Below are positions 49,714-58,804 of a DNA stretch of 64,000 bases, one piece after another. The translations under genes were made by a program, and so were the position numbers. The number at the start of each line of letters is the position of its first letter. Position 1 is the stretch's first letter. The notes under the pieces were generated by a model. The model saw only the letters and a list, made by a program, of their open reading frames with translations. It was not told the DNA's origin and searched no databases. The stretch comes from JBEVJC01 sp040510375 (GTDB taxonomy: Bacteria; Bacteroidota; Bacteroidia; Chitinophagales; Chitinophagaceae): positions 186,001 through 250,000 of the forward strand of contig JBEVJC010000034.1 in assembly GCA_040510375.1 (NCBI GenBank). The letters are read 5' to 3'.

Positions 49714-51538
49714 ACATTTTTTCCAGGGCTTCTTTGGTAAACTCCGTAAACGTGGGTGAGCCATCAGGTGTAATATGAAAGGACACCGTCCGGAACAGGT
49801 CCGCTACCAATTGACGCATTTCACGTTCGGTCAGTCTTGTCCCTGCCTTCACTGCCTGTTGCCTTGCAAGTGACCGCAACAATTTTTCCCGTTTGGAAAA
49901 TTTTACATCGGTGCTGAAGTGTTTAAACTGTTCCAGTAAAATATCAAGGATGAATTTTTCATTACCCGCTTCCACATCGGCCGGTGTGCCCTGGATAACG
50001 AAACTCTGGCGGCCAAAGGGTTCTACGATATAACCCAATTGCCGGAGATCGGGTAACAGTTCTTCCAGGATAACGGCGTCTGCCGGTGTAAGTTCCAGTG
50101 TGGAGGGAAACATGGTCTGTTGCGAAGCAATGGCTGTACCTTCTGCAGCTGTCTTCATTTGTTCATACAGGATGCGCTCATGTGCGGCCTGCTGGTGCAC
50201 CAGTATAAAACCTGATCCCCTTGATGTAACAATATAGGTGTTCAATAATTGGGAGACTTCTGTATCCTCGTTGTTTGATAAACCCATGGAAACGGGAGTA
50301 TGATCATTACTGCCCGAGGCCGGCAGGCTGGTATTTGCATCATGTAACGGAGCTTCATAAAAATCCTTCCAGTTACCCGGGTTTGTTCGTGGAGTGGCCT
50401 CTATAAAATGCGCCTGGTGTTTCCTGGTAAATCCCTGAAACAGCGAAGAAGAACTTGCAGCTGATCTTTTCTCATCGGTAAAGGGTTGCTGGATAGAAGG
50501 GAGTTGCTGGATTGTGGCATCCAGGTCGAAGTCGAGCGTTGGCGTGATACTGAACTGGGCCAGCGCATGTTTTACCGCAGCCTGCACAAATGCATACACT
50601 ATTTTTTCGTCTTCAAACTTGATCTCCTGTTTGGTGGGATGCACATTCACATCCACCTGTGCGGGATCAAGATCTATAAAGAGTACATACATGGGAAAAC
50701 TATCCGATGGAATCATGTCCTGATAAGCGCTCATCACCGCATGGTTCAGGTAAGGACTGCGGATAAAACGGTTATTGACAAAAAAATACTGATCGCCCCT
50801 GGTCTTTTTTGCGGTATCAGGTTTGCCTGAAAAACCCCGGATGTTCAGGTAGTCGGTCTCTTCGTTTACCGGCACCAGTTTGGATGAATAGTTGTTTCCC
50901 AGCAACTGTACAATCCGCTGTTTGAGGCTGCCCGATTCGAGGTGAAAAATCTCCTGCCCGTTACTGGTCATGGTGAACAGCACCTGCGGAAACGCCATGG
51001 CCACGCGGGTGAATTCATCAACGATATGGCGCATTTCTGCGGGGTTACTCTTAAGGAAATTACGGCGGGCAGGTACATTGAAGAAAAGATTCTTCATGGC
51101 AATACTGGTCCCGACAGGTGTTGCCACCGGCTCCAGGCGAATAACTGCGCTGTTCTCCACTTCCAGGTAAATGCCTGTTTCATCAGTGGCCCGACGCGTT
51201 TTCATTTCAACCTGTGATACAGCCGCAATGGATGCAAGTGCTTCACCCCTGAAGCCCATCGTCTTTATATGAAAAAGATCATCAATATTTTTAATCTTCG
51301 ATGTCGCATGGCGTTCAAAACATAAACGGGCATCATTCTCCCCCATGCCACTCCCGTTATCAATTACCTGCAATAATGCCTTACCTGCATCGCGCAGGAT
51401 CAGCCGGATTTCGGTAGCGCCTGCGTCCACAGCATTTTCAAGCAATTCCTTGACGGCACTTGCAGGCCGCTGTATCACTTCACCTGCAGCAATCTGGTTG
51501 GCAATATTATCCGGTAATAAAACTATTCTGTCTTGCAC
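49703..51538 (-). CDS. mutL: DNA mismatch repair protein MutL
   Basis: A 611-residue protein. The GHKL ATPase is complete: ELLENAVDAGAT, DNGSGM, TMGFRGEALASIA and GTSIAMKNLFFNVPARRNFLK. A low-complexity linker (about 345-425) leads to the dimerisation domain (about 430-611). The endonuclease motif DQHA is HQQA (448-451), followed by AHERILYE. The Cys-containing motifs are ARQQAVKAG instead of ACK/R-type and ITPDGSP instead of CPHGRP, so metal-dependent nicking is probably absent. Start codon is GTG, 20 bases after a good -7 box. Confidence 0.95.
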   Translation of the reverse strand: MQDRIVLLPDNIANQIAAGEVIQRPASAVKELLENAVDAGATEIRLILRDAGKALLQVIDNGSGMGENDARLCFERHATSKIKNIDDLFHIKTMGFRGEALASIAAVSQVEMKTRRATDETGIYLEVENSAVIRLEPVATPVGTSIAMKNLFFNVPARRNFLKSNPAEMRHIVDEFTRVAMAFPQVLFTMTSNGQEIFHLESGSLKQRIVQLLGNNYSSKLVPVNEETDYLNIRGFSGKPDTAKKTRGDQYFFVNNRFIRSPYLNHAVMSAYQDMIPSDSFPMYVLFIDLDPAQVDVNVHPTKQEIKFEDEKIVYAFVQAAVKHALAQFSITPTLDFDLDATIQQLPSIQQPFTDEKRSAASSSSLFQGFTRKHQAHFIEATPRTNPGNWKDFYEAPLHDANTSLPASGSNDHTPVSMGLSNNEDTEVSQLLNTYIVTSRGSGFILVHQQAAHERILYEQMKTAAEGTAIASQQTMFPSTLELTPADAVILEELLPDLRQLGYIVEPFGRQSFVIQGTPADVEAGNEKFILDILLEQFKHFSTDVKFSKREKLLRSLARQQAVKAGTRLTEREMRQLVADLFRTVSFHITPDGSPTFTEFTKEALEKMFNR

Positions 51539-51557
51539 GATGTAATTTGATTAGCAA

Positions 51558-51585
51558 CAAAGGTAAGATTAAGGTTTTAACCCAA
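51558..51585 (-). promoter_or_regulatory. Promoter of mutL
   Basis: On the minus strand TTG (51585-51583), a 17-base spacer and TACCTTTG (51565-51558) match the Bacteroidota promoter pattern. The mRNA leader would be about a dozen bases. Confidence 0.55.
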
Positions 51586-51649
51586 CTGTAACCGTTTGTT
51601 TGTGGTAATGCATTAATTTTAAAAAATCACCGTATAGTTTTCCCAGATT

Positions 51650-54571
51650 ATGAATAGACTCCCGCCGACCCTCCTGATTGCCATATCTTGTTTTTTCACC
51701 ACCGTTTCAGCGCAGCATCACAGCAGCCTGCCGGCCAATGAATGGGTTGACAGTGTATTTAACACGTTCAGCCGTGATGAAAAGATCGCGCAGCTCATGG
51801 TAATCCGGGCACATTCCAATCTCGGCCCCGATCATATAGCCAAAGTAACCAATGTAGTCAAAAAATATAATGTTGGTGCGCTTTGTTTTTTCCAGGGCGG
51901 ACCCGTACGACAGGCCCAGCTGACGAATATCTACCAGCAACTGGCGAAGACACCATTGATGATTACTATTGATGGTGAATGGGGATTGGGTATGCGGCTC
52001 GACAGTGTGACCAGGTTCCCTTACCAACTTACACTTGGAGCCATGGACGATACTGTCTTGATGTATAAAATGGGTGTTGCCGTAGGGGAACAATGCAAAC
52101 GGCTGGGTGTACATGTTAACTATGCACCGGTTGTTGATATAAATAATAATCCTTCCAATCCGGTGATTGGTTACCGGTCGTTCGGTGAAGATAAATACCG
52201 GGTGGCAACACTTGGTGCCGCTTATACCAGAGGTATGCAGGCTGCGGGAATTATGGCTTGTGCCAAACATTTTCCTGGTCATGGTGATGTTTCGGTTGAT
52301 TCGCATTTTGATCTCCCTGTTGTAAACAAAACGATTGCCCAGCTGGATTCACTTGAACTGTATCCTTTCCGTGCACAGGTGCAGGCCGGGGTGGGAAGTG
52401 TCATGATCGCACACCTGTTTATCCCTTCGGTTGATAATACGGCCAATACGGCTACATCCATTTCGAAGAATGCGGTGACCGGATTACTGCGCGATAGCCT
52501 GGGTTACCAGGGGTTGACATTCACTGATGCATTGGAGATGAAGGGAGTGGCAAAATATTTTCCCGGGGGTACGATTGCTGTTGAAGCATTGATAGCCGGT
52601 AACGATATGCTTTGCCTGCCGACCAGTGTTCCTGAAACTATCGCTGCAGTTAAAAAAGCGATCAGGCAAAAACGTCTTAGCTGGGCACTGATTGATGAGA
52701 AAGTAAAAAAAGTCCTTCTTGCAAAATACCGGCTTGGGTTGAATAATATAGAACCGGTTGACCTTACCAATCTTACCGATGATCTCAATTCGAACACAGA
52801 TAAAATCAGGTCTGAGGTAGCATCCAAAACGGTTACCCTGCTGAAACGTGCTGCCAGTAAGGATTCTGTATCCCTGCTTCCATTGTTTCCAAATGGGACA
52901 AAAAAGATAGCGTATGTGGCGATCGGCACTTCTGAGCTGAATGCAATTGGAAAAAGGATGAAGAATGATTATAATGCAGATGTATTCCTCTTCTCACATA
53001 AGGACGGTGATTCGGATCTGAACCGGATAAGCAGCGCTGTGACACAGGGAAAATATGACGCGGTGGTGATCGGGATCCATAATTTCAGTAACCGGCCCGC
53101 AAATAATTATGATCTTTCTGCCAACTCGGTCAGGCTCTGGAACAAACTCAATTCATCCAATGCCATTACACTGGTTTTTGGTAATGTACTTGCGACCGGG
53201 AATTTTTGTGAGGCGTCCAGTCTGTATGCCTGTTACCAGGATGATAATATTACCCAGGAGCTGACGGCTGATATCCTGGAAGGCAAACGCCCTGTCAGGG
53301 GAACCCTTCCGGTTTCGGTGTGCAGTTTCAAATATGGTGACGGTTTATTTGAAACAGCTATATCCGGTCCCGATTCATTAAGGGTGGCACTGGATATTAT
53401 CGATAGTATCGCCATGGATGGTATTGGCCGCAGGGCATATCCGGGCTGTGTGATTATGGCCGTACATAACGGGGAGATCATTTATCATAAAGCATTCGGG
53501 CATTATGAGTATGAACAATCATCACCCCCGATGACAACAGAAAGTATTTTTGATCTCGCTTCAGTAACCAAGATCTCCGCCACAACCATGGCCATCATGA
53601 AATTGTATGAGGAAGGGAAGATCGATTTGCAGAAAAGACTTGGTAATTACCTGCCGGTGGTCCGTGGAACTGACAAGGCAAGTATCAAAATCGAGGATGT
53701 GTTACTGCACCAGGCGGGTTTTGTTCCCTTTATCCAGTTTTACAAGGAAACGATCAATGCTGATGGAGTTCCTGATCCTGCGTTATACAGTACGGTTGAG
53801 CGTGATGGTTTTCACATCAGGGTGGCTGAAGGCCTGTACCTGCGGGACGATTGGGACGACACAATCATGCAACGTATTGTGAAGAGTCCGATAGCACGTG
53901 GAAAGAAGTATGTGTACAGCGATATTGATTTTATTTTCCTTGGAAAGATTGTGGAAGCTATCAGCGGACAGACACTTGATCAGTATGTGGAGCAGAATTT
54001 TTATTCGAAAATGGGAATGACCTCCACCGGGTTCAAACCAAGGAGCCGGTTCGCAATTGAACAGTTGGTACCGACAGAGCTGGAAAAAAATTTCCGGAGG
54101 CAGCTGATCCGTGGCGATGTGCACGATGAAGGTGCTTCCATGTTTGGAGGAGTGGCTGGTCATGCCGGATTGTTTTCTGATGCATATGATCTTGCAAAAC
54201 TTTACCAGATGTTATTGAATGGGGGAGAGTTAAATGGCCAGCGTTATTTTGACAGTACTACTATCAGGTTATTCACCGCTTACCATTCTGACATCAGTCG
54301 CCGTGGTTTTGGTTTTGATAAACCGGAAAAGGATAATGCCACCCGCAAGGATCCTTATCCATCTTATAGTGTATCCCCTGAAACCTACGGCCATACAGGG
54401 TTTACAGGCACCTGCGTATGGGTTGATCCCCAGGTGAAACTCGTATACATTTTCCTTTCAAACCGCGTTTACCCCAGCAGGGACGATAATAAATTATCGC
54501 AACTTAATATCCGTCCAAAGATCCAGGAAGCGCTTTACAAGGCATTGGGTTTACGGCAGCCGCGGTCGTAA
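51650..54571 (+). CDS. GH3 (NagZ-like) / serine beta-lactamase-fold fusion
   Basis: A 973-residue exported two-enzyme protein. After a signal peptide (about 1-21), a GH3 N-acetylglucosaminidase-type domain (about 30-365) has IDGEWGLGMRL, the NagZ His-Asp loop KHFPGHGDVSVDSH (H211, D213) and nucleophile D293 in TFTDALEMKG. A Rossmann-like GH3 C-domain (about 385-570) follows. Then a class C beta-lactamase/esterase fold (about 580-973) has S638-V-T-K641, YSDIDF and HTGFTG. It may act on peptidoglycan fragments, sugar first and peptide or ester second; the order of action is inference. Confidence 0.92.
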   Translation: MNRLPPTLLIAISCFFTTVSAQHHSSLPANEWVDSVFNTFSRDEKIAQLMVIRAHSNLGPDHIAKVTNVVKKYNVGALCFFQGGPVRQAQLTNIYQQLAKTPLMITIDGEWGLGMRLDSVTRFPYQLTLGAMDDTVLMYKMGVAVGEQCKRLGVHVNYAPVVDINNNPSNPVIGYRSFGEDKYRVATLGAAYTRGMQAAGIMACAKHFPGHGDVSVDSHFDLPVVNKTIAQLDSLELYPFRAQVQAGVGSVMIAHLFIPSVDNTANTATSISKNAVTGLLRDSLGYQGLTFTDALEMKGVAKYFPGGTIAVEALIAGNDMLCLPTSVPETIAAVKKAIRQKRLSWALIDEKVKKVLLAKYRLGLNNIEPVDLTNLTDDLNSNTDKIRSEVASKTVTLLKRAASKDSVSLLPLFPNGTKKIAYVAIGTSELNAIGKRMKNDYNADVFLFSHKDGDSDLNRISSAVTQGKYDAVVIGIHNFSNRPANNYDLSANSVRLWNKLNSSNAITLVFGNVLATGNFCEASSLYACYQDDNITQELTADILEGKRPVRGTLPVSVCSFKYGDGLFETAISGPDSLRVALDIIDSIAMDGIGRRAYPGCVIMAVHNGEIIYHKAFGHYEYEQSSPPMTTESIFDLASVTKISATTMAIMKLYEEGKIDLQKRLGNYLPVVRGTDKASIKIEDVLLHQAGFVPFIQFYKETINADGVPDPALYSTVERDGFHIRVAEGLYLRDDWDDTIMQRIVKSPIARGKKYVYSDIDFIFLGKIVEAISGQTLDQYVEQNFYSKMGMTSTGFKPRSRFAIEQLVPTELEKNFRRQLIRGDVHDEGASMFGGVAGHAGLFSDAYDLAKLYQMLLNGGELNGQRYFDSTTIRLFTAYHSDISRRGFGFDKPEKDNATRKDPYPSYSVSPETYGHTGFTGTCVWVDPQVKLVYIFLSNRVYPSRDDNKLSQLNIRPKIQEALYKALGLRQPRS

Positions 54572-54572
54572 G

Positions 54573-54659
54573 TTCCTGAAGCAGGTAAATCGGTCCTGAC
54601 AGAACATTTATAGAATTCCGGAAACAGGTAATCCGGTTCTGTAAGGACATTTATAAAGT
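54573..54659 (+). repeat. Weak 43-44-base direct repeat after the GH3 fusion gene
   Basis: Two adjacent units share TTCC-GAA-CAGGTAA...GG-TCTG...ACATTTATA (from 54573 and 54616). The first lies at the gene's stop codon (54569-54571). Similarity is clear but degenerate. Confidence 0.4.
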
Positions 54660-54696
54660 ATCGTAATCACGCAATTAATTATCACGCAACGCTCAT

Positions 54697-54731
54697 AAAA
54701 AAATCCCGGCTGCTGGGCAACCGGGATTTTA
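54697..54731. terminator. Bidirectional terminator
   Basis: AAAATCCCGG / CCGGGATTTT, a perfect 10-base stem with an 11-base loop, with A-rich left and T/A-rich right flanks. It separates the convergent GH3 fusion and RicT genes. Confidence 0.88.
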
Positions 54732-54787
54732 AATTAATTAGTCAGGTTATACCGGACCTATGTTCTTTTGTCGTGACAAGCTGGTAA

Positions 54788-56635
54788 TTATTCTGAAGGC
54801 GGTCCATCATTTCCCTGTGGCGGCCTGTCCGGGTTTGGTGGACGTTGTGATGCCTGTCCCCCACTTTCATTATTTCCACGTGGTGGTCGGTCATTACGTT
54901 CATTGGGTCCGCGTTCAGGTCTTGGATTCCGGTCGCCACGTGATTGCGGTCCCTGCCGGTCAGATGATACGTTTTTGTTATCAGGATTTGGTTGGTCTCC
55001 GCCTTGCCTGTCAGGCTGGTTCTGCCTTCCCTGCGGATTACCTCCTCGGTTGCTGTTTCCACGATCATTGCGACCGGGCCTGTCCTGCCGACCTTCGTTA
55101 TTTCTCGGTGGACGCTCGTTTCCGCCACGTTGTTCGTTTGATCCTTGTTTGCCTGATCGGTCGTTTGGCCCGCGCTCAGATTGCGGGGGGCGGTTTGAAC
55201 GATCCTGTGGTCCACGATCCTGTGGTCCACGTTCACGATCCTGTTGTCCACCACCTTGTGGTCCGCGTTCACGATCCTGTTGTCCACGATCCTGTGGTCC
55301 GCGATCTTGTGGTCCGCGTTCGCGATCTTGCTGTCCGCGATCCTGTGGTCCGCGTTCACGATCTTGCTGTCCGCGATCCTGTGGTCCACGTTCCCTCCGG
55401 CCCTGTTGATTTTGACCGGCCGGCCTTTCGCCGCGACCTGGAGCGCCCGGTCTTTCGGATCCGCCGCCCTGGCGCTGTTGCGTGCGTTGGGACTGTCCAC
55501 GACGGTCGCGTTCGCTACCGCCCTTTCTTTTTTTATCAGCTTTCTCAAGGGAACGAAGGGTAATCTGTCCAACCACATCCACAAATTCCGGTTCAATCTC
55601 CTTGGGTTTACCTGTAGTAACCTCCACCGCTTCCAGTTCTTCGGGAATAATTCCCTGGCGGTTCAGGCTTTTGATCTTGATCACCCGGTCGATGGTAAGC
55701 GGGTATTGTTTATTGCTGTCGGGCAGCGTATACCACATCAGGTTTTTAAAAATATCTTTTTTGATCAGGTAGGCATTGCCTTTGGCAACCTGGATCTGGT
55801 CGCAGTTATCAGGAAAATGCTGCAGTGCATCCAGGTAAGTATCAAGCTCATAGTTCAGGCAGCACTTGAGGCGCCCGCACTGACCGCTTAATTTGGTCTG
55901 GTTGATCGACAGGTTCTGGTAACGGGCAGCGGCTGTATTGACTGATTTGAAATCCGTCAGCCAGGTAGAGCAGCAAAGCTCCCTCCCGCAACTGCCGATC
56001 CCGCCTACTTTTCCGGCTTCCTGTCTTGCACCGATCTGGCGCATTTCTACTTTTACCTTGAATTCAGAAGCGTAGATCTTGATAAGTTCACGGAAATCAA
56101 CCCGACCATCTGCGATATAAAAAAAGGTCGCCTTCCGGCCATCGGCCTGCATTTCCACCTGGCTGACCTTCATATCCAGCTTCAGCTGTTTGGCAATGGC
56201 CCGGCTGCGTATAACTGCTTCCGGTTCCCTGGCCTTATTCTGGTTCATCAGGTCAATATCACGATCGGTCGCATTCCGGAGTACTTTTTTCATTTCCGGA
56301 TTATCTTCCCTGACATTCCTTTTTTTCATCTGGAGTCTTACGATCTCCCCGGTAAGTGATACCTCGCCCACATCAAAACCGCTCACCCCTTCCACCGCAA
56401 TCATCTCCCCCTTTTCAAAATTCTGGAGGTTGGGATTACGGAAAAAATCTTTCCGGGTGCCTTTATTAAAGCTGACTTCTATGACCTTGCATGACGTATC
56501 TATATCGGCCATTGGCAGGTTATGGAGCCAGTCGTAGGTATTCATGCGGTTACATCCTCCGGTACTACACCCGCCGTTACTTTTGCATCCTCCTGGTTTA
56601 CCGCCTGTAGCAGTGCCGCAACTGGAACAACCCAT
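54788..56635 (-). CDS. ricT: RicT/PSP1-domain protein with RG/Q-rich disordered tail
   Basis: A 615-residue protein. A Gly/Cys-rich N-terminus (five Cys within the first 30 residues) precedes the PSP1 domain (about 45-320) with VIEVSFNKGTRKDFF, GEMIAVEG and two family cysteine clusters, GSCGRELCCSTW and GQCGRLKCCLNY, which in Bacillus RicT take part in Fe-S binding. Residues about 370-615 are a low-complexity tail of R, G, Q, D, P and N with repeated ERGPQDRG and QQDRERG units, resembling RNA-binding RGG tails. The family acts in RNA decay control or, in Bacteroidota, has unknown roles. The neighbouring gene is holB, 228 bases upstream. Confidence 0.92.
   Translation of the reverse strand: MGCSSCGTATGGKPGGCKSNGGCSTGGCNRMNTYDWLHNLPMADIDTSCKVIEVSFNKGTRKDFFRNPNLQNFEKGEMIAVEGVSGFDVGEVSLTGEIVRLQMKKRNVREDNPEMKKVLRNATDRDIDLMNQNKAREPEAVIRSRAIAKQLKLDMKVSQVEMQADGRKATFFYIADGRVDFRELIKIYASEFKVKVEMRQIGARQEAGKVGGIGSCGRELCCSTWLTDFKSVNTAAARYQNLSINQTKLSGQCGRLKCCLNYELDTYLDALQHFPDNCDQIQVAKGNAYLIKKDIFKNLMWYTLPDSNKQYPLTIDRVIKIKSLNRQGIIPEELEAVEVTTGKPKEIEPEFVDVVGQITLRSLEKADKKRKGGSERDRRGQSQRTQQRQGGGSERPGAPGRGERPAGQNQQGRRERGPQDRGQQDRERGPQDRGQQDRERGPQDRGPQDRGQQDRERGPQGGGQQDRERGPQDRGPQDRSNRPPQSERGPNDRSGKQGSNEQRGGNERPPRNNEGRQDRPGRNDRGNSNRGGNPQGRQNQPDRQGGDQPNPDNKNVSSDRQGPQSRGDRNPRPERGPNERNDRPPRGNNESGGQASQRPPNPDRPPQGNDGPPSE
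55201..55395 (-). repeat. In-frame repeats in the ricT tail
   Basis: Units of 12-36 bases built on CGATCCTGTGGTCCGCG and CGATCTTGCTGTCCG recur about ten times with small changes. They encode the ERGPQDRG/QQDRERG modules. The copies are alike at DNA level, suggesting recent slippage expansion. Confidence 0.8.
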
Positions 56636-56863
56636 TGTATTATTTATTTCAATTATGAACGAAACAGAAAAGGGAAAAGTATCTGGTGCAGGCTGTTATC
56701 GGGTTGTTGTTGCGCCCGGAACTGTGTTAGGATCCATGGTAATTTAGGGTCGAAACAGCGGGGAAACTATATGAAGACATCTGAAACACAACTCAACTTT
56801 TAATAATAGAACGGCACCAATCACGCTGACCACAACGGGCCAGTTTCCTTTATCCACCATTTC

Positions 56864-58087
56864 TCAATCAGTCAAAAATACAATTTTGTCCTGAATGATA
56901 TGGTATAGTTTAATGGTCAGGGCCTGGAACAGCATTTTGGCATTGGCATTACGTTCAATATAGTAAGATGCATTATCCAGCTCGGTAATAATGGCTTGTT
57001 GCTGCTCGATCCCGATGATTTTATTCAACCGCAGGGCAAAATCGCGGTCTTTCCCACTCATGGATTCAAGGATTTCCATTCCCCGGGGATGGCCACCCAT
57101 TGCCTTGATCCGGACCGCCTGTTCCAGCAGGTGATTAAAGTACCGGAGAAACTGTTTTTGTTTTTCGCGACCGAGTTTACTGATTTCCTCCACCCATTTC
57201 ACCTGTGCCAGCGGACCCGTTCTCATAATCGCATTCAGCCAGTCGCGCAACAGTCCCTGCCAGTCCTCATCGGCATGTTGCACCTGCTGCAGGGCTTCGC
57301 GGTAATTTCCTTCGCTGACAGCAGCTACCTGGCTTGCCGTAGCTTCAGGGGTATGATGACGGGTGACCAGCGCCTCCGCGATCTCTGAATTTTCCAGCCA
57401 GGGGACTTTCACCAGCTGGCAACGGCTCAGGATGGTGGGCAGCACCAATGATTCATTTTCCGCCACCAGGATAAACAGGGTATTGGGTGGTGGTTCTTCT
57501 ATCAGTTTCAGGAGTTTGTTCCCTTCGTTGCCCAGGTATTCCGGCAGCCACATCACCAGGATCTTGTATTCACTCTCAAAACTTTTGAGGTTCAGTTTCC
57601 GGATGATATCATTGCATTCGCTGGCAGTAATATTTCCCTGTTTGTTTTCTGCGCCGATAAATTGGAGCCAGTCGTAGACATTTCCATATGGATAACCCTT
57701 GATAAACTCCCGCCATTCTACAATATAATCCGTACTGATTGGCGCTGTACCCGCTTTTTTTGTAACCACCGGATAAGAGAAATGGATATCCGGATGAACA
57801 TAAGCCGCTGCCTTGGTGCAGGCTGAACAGACTCCGCAGCTGTCGGTCAGGAGCACTGGTTTTAACTCAGGTTCACTATCACCAAACAGCGAAGGTGCAT
57901 CCACACCAGCCTTGTTATGGTTTACTTTTTCGCAGACAACAAACTGTGAAAATGCCAGCGCAAGTGATAAAGCACCGGTACCTTCCTTGCCTAAAAACAA
58001 CAGGGCATGGGCAAGACGGTTTTCCTGCATCAGTTCAGGCAGTTCTTTCTTCAGGAGGGCCTGGCCGATGATCTCTTTGAATTGCAT
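56864..58087 (-). CDS. holB: DNA polymerase III delta' subunit
   Basis: A 407-residue clamp-loader subunit. The P-loop region reads LGKEGTGALSLAL, without the invariant Lys, as in non-ATPase delta' subunits. A Cys cluster (CGVCSACTKAAAYVHPD) is the zinc module, enlarged by an insert before it (about 55-80). EPPPNTLFILVAEN and LSRCQ (arginine-finger SRC motif) are present. The C-terminal collar domain follows. Cytosolic, working with the beta-clamp loader. It lies 39 bases downstream of the glutathione peroxidase gene on the same strand. Confidence 0.92.
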   Translation of the reverse strand: MQFKEIIGQALLKKELPELMQENRLAHALLFLGKEGTGALSLALAFSQFVVCEKVNHNKAGVDAPSLFGDSEPELKPVLLTDSCGVCSACTKAAAYVHPDIHFSYPVVTKKAGTAPISTDYIVEWREFIKGYPYGNVYDWLQFIGAENKQGNITASECNDIIRKLNLKSFESEYKILVMWLPEYLGNEGNKLLKLIEEPPPNTLFILVAENESLVLPTILSRCQLVKVPWLENSEIAEALVTRHHTPEATASQVAAVSEGNYREALQQVQHADEDWQGLLRDWLNAIMRTGPLAQVKWVEEISKLGREKQKQFLRYFNHLLEQAVRIKAMGGHPRGMEILESMSGKDRDFALRLNKIIGIEQQQAIITELDNASYYIERNANAKMLFQALTIKLYHIIQDKIVFLTD

Positions 58088-58126
58088 ATAAATGAAACGG
58101 GATGTCCCGTGCGTCGATAGTTAAAC

Positions 58127-58645
58127 TTAATTCAGGTATTTTAATACTTCGGGACTCATGGGTGTGGTCTTCGGGGAGAACACAGTAACCAGCTCACCTT
58201 TTTCATCGATCAGGAACTTTGTAAAATTCCAGCTGATGGGATCAATGATATTTTTTTTCGCTGCCTCATCAACCAGGTATTTAAATAAAGGTGAAATATC
58301 TTCTCCCTTTACCGAAACCTTTTCGCCCATCGGAAAGGTTACACCATAATTCTTTTTGCAGAATTCAGCGATCTCCTGGTTGGAACCGGGTTCCTGCTGG
58401 TTGAAATTATTTGCAGGGAAACCGATGATGACAAGTGTGCTGCTATAGGTCTTGTAAAGTTTTTCAAGTTCATCGTACTGCGGGGTGAGACCACATTTGC
58501 TGGCCGTGTTTACGATCATGATCTTTTTTCCTTTGTACTTGGACAGGTCAATGGTATTACCATCCAGCCCTTCCATTTTAAAATCATAGATTCCGGTGCC
58601 ACTGAGTGTAACCGAAAGTATCAGGGAAAGAATAAGTGTTTTCAT
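58127..58645 (-). CDS. Exported glutathione/thioredoxin peroxidase
   Basis: A 172-residue thiol peroxidase of the glutathione-peroxidase family with an N-terminal signal (about 1-19). Catalytic Cys is in NTASKCGLTPQY; the partner residues appear in FPANNFNQQEPGSNQEI and SWNFTKFLID (Trp and Asn of the tetrad). Probably a periplasmic hydroperoxide reductase using thioredoxin-like donors. It precedes holB by 39 bases, possibly on one transcript. Confidence 0.92.
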   Translation of the reverse strand: MKTLILSLILSVTLSGTGIYDFKMEGLDGNTIDLSKYKGKKIMIVNTASKCGLTPQYDELEKLYKTYSSTLVIIGFPANNFNQQEPGSNQEIAEFCKKNYGVTFPMGEKVSVKGEDISPLFKYLVDEAAKKNIIDPISWNFTKFLIDEKGELVTVFSPKTTPMSPEVLKYLN

Positions 58646-58804
58646 GTTGAAGTTGTTGAATTGAATGTAAAGTTAATGGTACACCGCACATACTTCCACG
58701 TTTCTTTGAAGTACGTTCAGCCAATGACAGATCAATTTATGATTTTTATAATATATTTTGGTTAATACATTTCCTGTAAGGACGAAGCTGTGGGTTTTTT
58801 AACT

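Noticed and set aside
54742..55596. Minus-strand frame rich in DHRIADSKIVN-type repeats
   Set aside because: It is the alternative frame of the ricT tail repeats. The ricT frame continues an identifiable PSP1 domain, so this one is a shadow.
55244..55891. Plus-strand frames rich in Cys/Pro or in Leu/Ser across the ricT tail
   Set aside because: They are antisense readings of the same low-complexity repeats and have no recognisable domain or upstream signals.
56864..58087. ATPase activity of HolB from its P-loop-like sequence
   Set aside because: The conserved Lys of Walker A is absent (GTGALS), as is usual for delta' subunits.
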